DNA from: Bacteroidetes bacterium UBA6491
GTDB taxonomy: Bacteria > Bacteroidota > Bacteroidia > NS11-12g > UBA9320
DNA length: 9,431 bases
Assembly: GCA_002436505.1 (NCBI GenBank)
Contig: DJML01000138.1
Coordinates: forward strand, 2,131 to 11,561
Direction of reading: 5' to 3'
Position 1 is the first letter of the stretch. Every line of letters starts with the position of its first letter. Shown piece after piece: positions 1 to 5,451 of the stretch. A program made the position numbers and the translations under genes. Under the pieces are notes generated by a model that did not search any database, had not been told where the DNA came from, and was given only the letters and a program-made list of their open reading frames with translations.

Positions 1-893
1 ACTGAATCTCCAGGACAGATGGTAGTCGGGAAAGTTCCCTGAATAAAGGCAGTTGGTAATTCCTTGATCTGAATTCTAAATGTATCAGGGTCGGACCAGG
101 AAATAGCATTTTGTACTTTCAGAATGGCTAACTGTGTTCCCTTAAAGTTATAAGTAACTGTCGGGTTCTGTTTTGCAGAAGTAGCTGGTGTACCGTTAGG
201 GAATGTCCAGCTGTAAGCTGTTGGATTGGCCGTACCGGAACCTTTCATTTGAATTGAAGTTCCTGCACAGTACACATTTGTATCTGCTGATGCTGTTGCC
301 TGCGGCAGTAGACTTGATGTCCCTATTGTGAATTTCTTAAGATAAATTGAATCTCCTTTTGTACCACCGTCGTTATTGGTGACATTCAAAGCCACATAAA
401 AATACACATTCCCGAGATTTGATGAAGGAGCCGTCCATGGAAACGTCCACACGATTGAATCGCCACTTACTGATGTTCCGGACGAACTGTGTGTTATATA
501 TTGCCTTGTTTTTCCATTGATGGTAGTGGTCACTTTTCGTGTCCTGCTTGCTGCAGCAAGAGCTCCGGCAAACACATTGTCCTTGTCCAGGACCGTAGTT
601 TCAAAACCGATCTTGCTTTTGTTATTTTGCTTGTATCTGACCGTTATGTTGTACGTAGAATCAGGCACATACCCTCCACCGGTAAAATCTCCGAAAAGTT
701 CCAGGTTGTTGATGTAATTTCCTTTGTTTACTGGAGCGTTGAAATGACAACTGGGGCTTGTAGCACAGGTGTTCTCGTTCGGGGCGCCCGTATTCCCCGC
801 AGCTGCCCCGCTACCACTGGTCATGGAATCGAAGGCTATTAATACAAGAAATAAACTAGAGAAAGCCGAAACAATGATGCTTTTTTTCCGCAT
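1..893 (-). CDS. Secreted Reeler-like (choice-of-anchor V) and PKD domain protein, 3' end outside window
   Basis: The frame is open from an ATG at 893 to the window edge (297 codons plus two bases), so the C-terminus is missing. Residues 1-21 form a signal peptide with a basic start (MRKK) and a hydrophobic core. Residues 33-190 resemble the choice-of-anchor V/Reeler-like domain: an N-terminal GNTGAPNENTCATSPSCH stretch, then a beta-rich region ending in a WTAP...VYFYVALNVTNNDGG...GDSIYL pattern. Residues 202-278 look like a PKD/Ig-like repeat (SWTFPNGTP, NPTVTY, LKVQN), and another repeat seems to begin near residue 280. Proteins of this type in Bacteroidota are usually large cell-surface or secreted proteins ending in a type IX secretion sorting domain; that end cannot be seen here, so the export route is inferred. 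The gene has its own promoter-like sequence just upstream and is separated from the next gene by about 107 bases. Substrate or partner is unknown. Its call as coding is strong; the domain names rest on pattern recognition. Confidence 0.82.
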   Translation of the reverse strand, partial: MRKKSIIVSAFSSLFLVLIAFDSMTSGSGAAAGNTGAPNENTCATSPSCHFNAPVNKGNYINNLELFGDFTGGGYVPDSTYNITVRYKQNNKSKIGFETTVLDKDNVFAGALAAASRTRKVTTTINGKTRQYITHSSSGTSVSGDSIVWTFPWTAPSSNLGNVYFYVALNVTNNDGGTKGDSIYLKKFTIGTSSLLPQATASADTNVYCAGTSIQMKGSGTANPTAYSWTFPNGTPATSAKQNPTVTYNFKGTQLAILKVQNAISWSDPDTFRIQIKELPTAFIQGTFPTTICPGDS

Positions 894-896
894 GAG

Positions 897-914
897 ACAA
901 ATTAATTGATTTGT
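897..914. repeat. Imperfectly spaced inverted repeat in leader of the Reeler/PKD gene
   Basis: ACAAAT (897-902) and ATTTGT (909-914) are exact reverse complements separated by six bases. They lie between the promoter-like element and the start codon at 893, where the transcript would begin. It could be an operator or simply chance in AT-rich DNA. Confidence 0.2.
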
Positions 915-915
915 A

Positions 916-944
916 CAAACATACATTCATGTTGGATAAATCAA
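916..944 (-). promoter_or_regulatory. Bacteroidota-type promoter for the Reeler/PKD gene
   Basis: On the minus strand TATGTTTG (bases 923 to 916) matches the Bacteroidota -7 consensus TAnnTTTG exactly, and a TTG (944 to 942) sits 18 bases upstream in the position of the -33 element. Transcription would start near 908-911, leaving a leader of roughly 15-20 bases before the ATG at 893. The motif match and spacing are seen in the sequence; activity is inferred. Confidence 0.5.
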
Positions 945-1000
945 CAGCAACTTATTTCATTTGAAACTCATTTTACGGTCACAGTTAACTGAAAGTTTAA

Positions 1001-2581
1001 TTATTTCAATGCATTTTTCATGATCTCAATAACAAGTTCTTTATTTGCCCCTGAATCTGGATCTATACGTATATAGCTGCCCTGCCCCTTAGCTGACAGG
1101 TCCTTCATGAATGAAAGTGCTGATCTGCTTTTTCCAAAAGCCACAACAGACAATCGGATATTTTTTTCCTGGGAATGTTCCTGCGCCATATCGTAAAGGT
1201 CCTCTTCAACAAGGTCTGTTGAATTAAACAGACCATCCGTTGCCAGAATTATCTGGTTGTTGCCGTCCAATATCAGGTTTTTCAACGCTTGCTCATATGC
1301 CATGCCCATGCCATCAGCTCCTTTGGAATACCCAAAGGCTTTGAGGCTGTCAATTACCTCGTAGATCTCGTTCTTTCTGTCTCCCTGAATCGGACGTAGC
1401 GCTATTTTCGTACTGCTGGCATATGTTATTATGGTTACAACGTCGCCCGGTCTTAGCACGGATACCATATTTTTCATTGATTCCTTCAGCAACGGGAGTT
1501 TATCCGGGTTCTTCATGCTACTCGATACATCTATTAGAAATACAATGTTGTTTTTCGCATACTTGGCACTCAATCGCCCGTCCGGATCAAAATCAGGTAG
1601 AACCTCAACAGGCAATGGATCGATAATCGTTGTATCCTCCTGAACCGGCACGATATCATTTGCCATAACCGTTGTATCTTCTGCAATCCTTTCTTCATCC
1701 TTGTCTATCAGAACAACATCCCGTTCAATTATTTTAAGGTCCTTGTATTGTTCTCGTATTTTTCTCCGGATGCGGTCAATTCCCTCTTCTTCTCGCTCGT
1801 CTACTTCTTCCAGCACAAATACCTCTTCTTCCTCATCTACAGATTCTTGCTCCGCCTCGGTCTCTTCCGCTTGTGCAAATTGCTCTTCAGGCACTATTAC
1901 TTCGGTCGTGTCGAACGGCTCCAATTCGATCACAAAATGACCTCCACCCCTGTTTATATAGAATACTTCTTCTGCCGTTCTGTACCCTTGTTTTGAAACC
2001 TCAATTTCATACAGCCCGATGGGGATATCCTCCAGTGTGACCATTGGATTCTTTGAATTTTCAATAAGGAATTGCTTGTCGCGGCCGCTAAACAAAAGAT
2101 TAACGCCCTGAATGGTCATCCCGGTGGTCTTATCGTACGTTGTAATTGTCGAACTTCCTGATTGTTCTCTTTTAACGTCTGCCTCGGATTTATTCATGGA
2201 CGGACACATGGTCAGGGCATTCGGATGAAAGCTGATTATCTTACCGGTGATATTTATATAGAATGGGTCGTTCCGGGAATTGATATAGATGGGCTGATGT
2301 ACTCTTATCATGCCATATTTTTCGGTAAAATACCTGACCTTGATCTGGATGGATTGCCCTGGTTGTACATAACCTTCAGGTATGCTCACCTCCAGATCCA
2401 TCATATACGGGGTAGGCATAAAAAGCACAGGAACTTTGCTTTCATTTGTAAATGTGTAGATCAACGTCGGATTATTGTACAGTTTCACACGTCCAAGATC
2501 ATGGACATCCGGTACCATTCTTTGGGCTGATGCCATACCGGCACAAAGTGTGAGAAAAAGTATGTATATCAGCCTGTTCAT
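1001..2581 (-). CDS. Exported multidomain protein with C-terminal von Willebrand A domain
   Basis: Residues are numbered from a GTG at 2596; the ATG at 2581 (residue 6) is preferred because it gives a compact signal peptide MNRLIYILFLTLCAGMASAQ. Residues 30-118 look like an Ig-like DUF1573/ASPM-type beta domain (DLGRVKLYNNPTLIYTFTN, then PGQSIQIKVRYFT). Residues 150-227 resemble a carboxypeptidase-regulatory or PEGA fold (TTGMTIQGVNLLFSG, then IPIGLYEIEVSKQGYRT). A very acidic linker covers about 237-330. Residues 350-531 are a VWA domain with the metal-site motif DVSSS (356-360) and LATDG (451-455). The usual MIDAS threonine seems absent: the corresponding region reads SKGADGMGMAYEQA. VWA domains usually mediate protein binding. 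The protein is expected in the periplasm or at the cell surface because of the signal peptide; no transmembrane anchor, lipobox or sorting domain is visible. It is divergent from the J-domain gene. Specific function is not recognised. Confidence 0.85.
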   Translation of the reverse strand: MNRLIYILFLTLCAGMASAQRMVPDVHDLGRVKLYNNPTLIYTFTNESKVPVLFMPTPYMMDLEVSIPEGYVQPGQSIQIKVRYFTEKYGMIRVHQPIYINSRNDPFYINITGKIISFHPNALTMCPSMNKSEADVKREQSGSSTITTYDKTTGMTIQGVNLLFSGRDKQFLIENSKNPMVTLEDIPIGLYEIEVSKQGYRTAEEVFYINRGGGHFVIELEPFDTTEVIVPEEQFAQAEETEAEQESVDEEEEVFVLEEVDEREEEGIDRIRRKIREQYKDLKIIERDVVLIDKDEERIAEDTTVMANDIVPVQEDTTIIDPLPVEVLPDFDPDGRLSAKYAKNNIVFLIDVSSSMKNPDKLPLLKESMKNMVSVLRPGDVVTIITYASSTKIALRPIQGDRKNEIYEVIDSLKAFGYSKGADGMGMAYEQALKNLILDGNNQIILATDGLFNSTDLVEEDLYDMAQEHSQEKNIRLSVVAFGKSRSALSFMKDLSAKGQGSYIRIDPDSGANKELVIEIMKNALK

Positions 2582-2617
2582 ATAAAATCTTTTCACATTT
2601 AAAACGTTATGTCAACA

Positions 2618-2635
2618 CAGGAAATTTCATTCCTG
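2618..2635. repeat. Short inverted repeat in the divergent intergenic region
   Basis: CAGGAA (2618-2623) and TTCCTG (2630-2635) are perfect 6-base arms around a 6-base spacer. The element lies between the divergent VWA and J-domain genes, a position suitable for an operator acting on both. The arms are short enough to arise by chance. Confidence 0.22.
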
Positions 2636-2645
2636 TTATAAATTG

Positions 2646-2673
2646 CAACAATAAACGCGCCCAATTTGATCAA
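2646..2673 (-). promoter_or_regulatory. Weak promoter candidate for the VWA protein gene
   Basis: On the minus strand TATTGTTG (2653 to 2646) matches TAnnTTTG with one mismatch, and TTG (2673 to 2671) lies 17 bases upstream, inside the first codons of the divergent J-domain gene. It would give a leader of roughly 60 bases containing the CAGGAA/TTCCTG inverted repeat. The match is imperfect and this is only a candidate. Confidence 0.2.
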
Positions 2674-3547
2674 TTACTACCGGATTCTTGAACTTGAGGA
2701 CTATTCTGAAATATCGGTAGTAAAAAGGCAGTACCGGAAACTTGCAAAAATATATCATCCGGACATCAACAAAGAAAATCCGGAAGCGGAAGAGATCATT
2801 AAGATAATTAACAAGGCCCATGCCACGCTCTCAGATCCGAAGCTAAAAACGAGATATGACAGTCTTTTGAAGGATGCTTATCTCTATGAGCAATTTCAGC
2901 AAAAAAGAAACATCAAAGATGAGACAGCAGCCCGAAGGGAAAGGGCACGTGAATTTATCAAACAGAAACTAAAAGAGGACATAAAGGAATTTGAGCAAAG
3001 TTTGAACCGGTTTCCCGCCAAATACCGTTATGGACTCGGGATCCTTTCCGCCTTGACAGGCTTGCAGCTCGTTTACTCTAACTGGTTTGTTAACCTCACG
3101 GAACAATCCTACGTGCTGATCTTTATCGGCTACCTGTTGTTCCTCACCTCTACGGCCTTTGTTTTCCAATTCTACGATCGGCATTTATGGTACAAGTCAC
3201 AATTATTTAAAGCCCGGAAAGCGAAGCCTCGTATAAATCCAGTCAATGTATTCCTGTTAACACTTTTCCTGGGTCCTGCTTTTACTTTTGGATTGAGTAG
3301 CGTTAGGAAGATCTATCACCTCCGTCATTATAAAAAAATTGCTGCAGGACGTGTTCTTTACATTGCGAGTGAGAACAGGGTGCGCTATCAGTTCAGCTCC
3401 GAAAATGGCGAACGGGTGATCAAAAGCCAGTTTATGTGGAATGCTATTGAAAGGATATCAAAAGATGAAGTGATCTACATTGAATATTCTTCAGCAGATC
3501 CGGGAATCTCAAGAATTATTCCATTTGAAAAAATGAGAGATAAATGA
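2666..3547 (+). CDS. Membrane-anchored J-domain (DnaJ-like) protein with DUF3592-like C-terminus, TTG start
   Basis: Residues 2-68 form a J-domain: NYYRILEL at the start, the basic helix RQYRKLAKIY, the Hsp70-activating HPD at 31-33, and a final helix ending ...TRYDSLLK. A charged, probably helical stretch (about 75-115) leads to three predicted membrane segments near 121-138, 148-169 and 192-211. The C-terminal 80 residues resemble a DUF3592-type beta domain (VRYQFSSENGERV, then VIYIEYSSADPGISRI). It has none of the Gly/Phe, zinc-finger or substrate-binding domains of true DnaJ, so it is not DnaJ. J-domains recruit and stimulate DnaK; this one probably does so at the inner membrane, with an unknown client. 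The start must be TTG: the J-domain begins immediately after it, no ATG or GTG is in frame between the TAA at 2639 and 2666, and the upstream in-frame ATG at 2609 hits that TAA. It converges on the next gene with a 3-base gap. Confidence 0.85.
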   Translation: MINYYRILELEDYSEISVVKRQYRKLAKIYHPDINKENPEAEEIIKIINKAHATLSDPKLKTRYDSLLKDAYLYEQFQQKRNIKDETAARRERAREFIKQKLKEDIKEFEQSLNRFPAKYRYGLGILSALTGLQLVYSNWFVNLTEQSYVLIFIGYLLFLTSTAFVFQFYDRHLWYKSQLFKARKAKPRINPVNVFLLTLFLGPAFTFGLSSVRKIYHLRHYKKIAAGRVLYIASENRVRYQFSSENGERVIKSQFMWNAIERISKDEVIYIEYSSADPGISRIIPFEKMRDK

Positions 3548-3550
3548 CGA

Positions 3551-4078
3551 TCAGGATTTAGTTTCCCCTTTAAAATGATCATCCTTTTCCCTGAACAAAA
3601 TATTGAACGAGGTCATTGATCCATAACACCTGGTAATGTATTGCTGCAAGTTGACCTTTTCTTCATCACTAAGAGATTTATGGCTATTGATATTTTGCTC
3701 CAGCACCCTTAACCTGTCCCTCATCATCACGATCTTATGGAAAAAAGTTTCAATCGGTATTTCCTTTACAGCAAGGTTTTCATCCTTCGGTTCCAGTACC
3801 ATTAGGCCTCCTTTCCATCTGTCGCCCAGGGGAATAACCGGTGCTACATCCGTATGTCGTTCCAGTATCTTCAGCAAAGCATCCTCAACTTCTTCAAAAG
3901 TGATCATATTGTTAGCCGTTTCTACTATTTCCATGATCTCCAGATCAGCATCACGCTCTATTTCTCGCAGGCCGCCTTCGAAAAAACTGATCATATATCC
4001 TGTGAGACCGATCTGGCAAATGATTCCTTGTCCGTACGACGCATGTTTAACTCTGGTACCTATACCTATATTTTCCAT
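3551..4078 (-). CDS. Conserved-looking protein of unknown function with small N-terminal beta domain
   Basis: This 175-residue soluble protein has no signal peptide or membrane segment. Residues 3-48 (GIGTRVKHASYGQGIICQIG, then ISFFEGGLREI) resemble the small KOW/DUF3553-like beta module found, for example, at the end of UvrD/PcrA helicases, where the pattern is G-x-R-V-x-H-x-x-F-G-x-G. The rest (60-175) looks mainly helical, with a charged stretch at 108-170 (ETFFHKIVMMRDRLRVLEQ, then DEEKVNLQQYITRCYGSM) that could form a helical hairpin or coiled coil. I do not recognise a specific function. The frame stays open upstream to 4219, but ATG 4078 is chosen because MENIGIGTRV begins the domain directly and the extension would run into the divergent kinase gene with unrelated, hydrophobic sequence. 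It converges on the J-domain gene. Confidence 0.8.
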   Translation of the reverse strand: MENIGIGTRVKHASYGQGIICQIGLTGYMISFFEGGLREIERDADLEIMEIVETANNMITFEEVEDALLKILERHTDVAPVIPLGDRWKGGLMVLEPKDENLAVKEIPIETFFHKIVMMRDRLRVLEQNINSHKSLSDEEKVNLQQYITRCYGSMTSFNILFREKDDHFKGETKS

Positions 4079-4082
4079 GTGA

Positions 4083-4100
4083 ATTGCTTTTTTTTGCAAT
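4083..4100. repeat. Small inverted repeat with homopolymer loop in divergent spacer
   Basis: ATTGC (4083-4087) and GCAAT (4096-4100) flank eight T residues. On the minus strand this places an A8 loop on a 5-base stem just upstream of the ATG at 4078, where an A-rich stretch could help ribosome loading. The stem is short, so a structural role is uncertain. Confidence 0.2.
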
Positions 4101-4145
4101 ATAAAAGTTGGGCTTAATAAAATTATTACGCAGCAAATTACTTCT

Positions 4146-5072
4146 ATGGAAAATAAAGAAATATTCATCCCCGGTAAATTATTGATCGCAGGTGAATATG
4201 TTGTGTTGGACGGGGCCAAAAGTTATGCTGTAAAAACCAGGCATGGGCAATATCTTTCTTTTGAACAAAGAGATACTGATCTCATCGAATGGGAAGCCCT
4301 GGATCATGAAGGTAAAAAATGGCTGGAGTTTACGTTCAGTTATGCTTCAGAAAAGCTGGATCTTCATACAGGAAGTGACGATGATCGTCACTTGTACCGT
4401 TTGATACGTTATATCATTGACAACAAAGCAACAGATCTTAGATCCGGCTATAAAATACAGACACGTCTGACTTTTCCGATCAGCTGGGGATTAGGCAGCA
4501 GCAGCAGCCTGATTGCCGGTATTGCCAGGATGTTTGATCTGAACCCCTATGATCTTCTTGCAAATACTTTTGGAGGAAGTGGCTATGATGTGGCTGTTGG
4601 TTATGAAAACTCCGGATTGTTTTTTACAAAAACTCCTGATATCAAGAACCCTGTCATAGAATTGCATAACTGGGATCCTGTTTTTAAAGAAAACCTGTAT
4701 TTCGTTTATCTTAACCGAAAGCAGAACAGCAGGGAAGCAATGTTGAACTACATGAAATATAAAGACAGCAGTTCATGTTCAATAACGGATATGTCCGAAC
4801 TTACCGAGGCGATGATAGCATCAAAGGACAGGGATGAATTTGCAATGCTGATGCGTACTCACGAAAAAATACTCAGTGCTGTATTACATCAACCGCGTAT
4901 AAAAGAAGCGTTGTTCTATGATTATAACGGGGAAGTTAAGTCTTTGGGTGCCTGGGGTGGCGACTTTTGTATGGCTATCGGCAACAAGAAAACACCGGAA
5001 TATTTCCGTTCAAAAGGTTACGAAGTTCTATTCGATTTTGAGACTATGTTAAACGCGCAAAGCTCAGTGTAA
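4146..5072 (+). CDS. GHMP-family small-molecule kinase (GYDIA-type, mevalonate-pathway-like)
   Basis: The 308-residue length and three GHMP motifs identify the superfamily. Motif 1 is PGKLLIAGEYVVLDG (9-23), typical of mevalonate and phosphomevalonate kinases. Motif 2, the phosphate-binding loop, is GLGSSSS (115-121). Motif 3 is SLGAWGGDFCMAI (266-278). GGSGYDVAVGYE (143-154) sits where the GYDIA family has its name motif, with valine in place of isoleucine. These cytoplasmic enzymes transfer phosphate from ATP to a hydroxyl or phosphate group of a small metabolite. In Bacteroidota that use the mevalonate route this type is a candidate mevalonate or phosphomevalonate kinase, but the substrate cannot be read from the sequence and no other mevalonate gene is in the window. 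ATG 4146 puts the PGK motif at the expected distance from the N-terminus. The gene is divergent from the 175-residue protein across 67 bases and converges on secG with a 6-base gap. Confidence 0.87.
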   Translation: MENKEIFIPGKLLIAGEYVVLDGAKSYAVKTRHGQYLSFEQRDTDLIEWEALDHEGKKWLEFTFSYASEKLDLHTGSDDDRHLYRLIRYIIDNKATDLRSGYKIQTRLTFPISWGLGSSSSLIAGIARMFDLNPYDLLANTFGGSGYDVAVGYENSGLFFTKTPDIKNPVIELHNWDPVFKENLYFVYLNRKQNSREAMLNYMKYKDSSSCSITDMSELTEAMIASKDRDEFAMLMRTHEKILSAVLHQPRIKEALFYDYNGEVKSLGAWGGDFCMAIGNKKTPEYFRSKGYEVLFDFETMLNAQSSV

Positions 5073-5078
5073 ATACGA

Positions 5079-5450
5079 TCACTCTGGAACGCTTCCCGGT
5101 TCGATCGGAATTTCTTCACCCTGGTTAACTGGTCCACCCTGATCAACAGGAGGTAAATTATCCGGGTTATTCTGGAAATCGTTGTTCTCGATCTTCTGCT
5201 GCATGATTGATTTTGCAGGGCCCGACGAAACGGAGGATGATGTCATGGTGCTTATCAACGCCAGAACCAACAACGCTCCGGCCAGTATCCATGTAACCTT
5301 TTCAACAAACGCATTGGTCCTTCTAACGCCAAGTATCTGGTTTCCTGAAGAGAAATTGGAGGCTATTCCTCCACCTTTTGGATTTTGTATCAAAACAACC
5401 AAAATCAACAAAATAGAAACTATTATTCCCAGTATCAGTACAAATTTCAT
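5079..5450 (-). CDS. secG: SecG, protein-export translocase subunit
   Basis: SecG is the small inner-membrane subunit that assists SecYE and SecA in moving preproteins through the Sec channel. Two membrane helices are visible at about 3-21 and 51-69. Between them is the family signature LVVLIQNPKGGG (17-28), followed by SGNQILGVRRTNAFVEKVTW. The family core is about 75 residues; here a further 50-odd residues rich in Pro, Asn, Gln and Glu follow the second helix, a hydrophilic tail common in Bacteroidota SecG. It is the last gene of the miaB-to-secG string: its ATG follows the previous gene's TAA after one base, so translational coupling is likely. Confidence 0.95.
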   Translation of the reverse strand: MKFVLILGIIVSILLILVVLIQNPKGGGIASNFSSGNQILGVRRTNAFVEKVTWILAGALLVLALISTMTSSSVSSGPAKSIMQQKIENNDFQNNPDNLPPVDQGGPVNQGEEIPIEPGSVPE

Positions 5451-5451
5451 C

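Noticed and set aside
735..795. Cytochrome c heme-attachment site in the secreted protein
   Set aside because: The cysteines are spaced C-x5-C-H, not C-x2-C-H, and the surrounding domain is Reeler-like, not cytochrome-like.
489..842. Open frames on the plus strand inside the Reeler/PKD gene
   Set aside because: They lie antisense to a frame with a signal peptide and recognisable domains, and their translations show no domain pattern.
982..991. CAGTTAACTG palindrome downstream of the VWA gene as a terminator
   Set aside because: It is a perfect 10-base palindrome with no loop and no following T-run in the minus-strand direction, so it cannot form a normal intrinsic terminator hairpin.
1701..1996. 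Serine-rich plus-strand open frames
   Set aside because: They are the antisense of the Glu-rich linker in the VWA protein; Glu codons read backwards give Ser- and Phe-rich runs.
2666..3547. Calling the J-domain protein DnaJ
   Set aside because: It lacks the Gly/Phe region, zinc-finger and C-terminal substrate domains and instead carries membrane segments.
4079..4219. N-terminal extension of the 175-residue protein to a start at 4219
   Set aside because: The extra 47 residues would overlap the divergent GHMP kinase gene, include an unrelated hydrophobic stretch, and precede a domain that begins naturally at the ATG at 4078.
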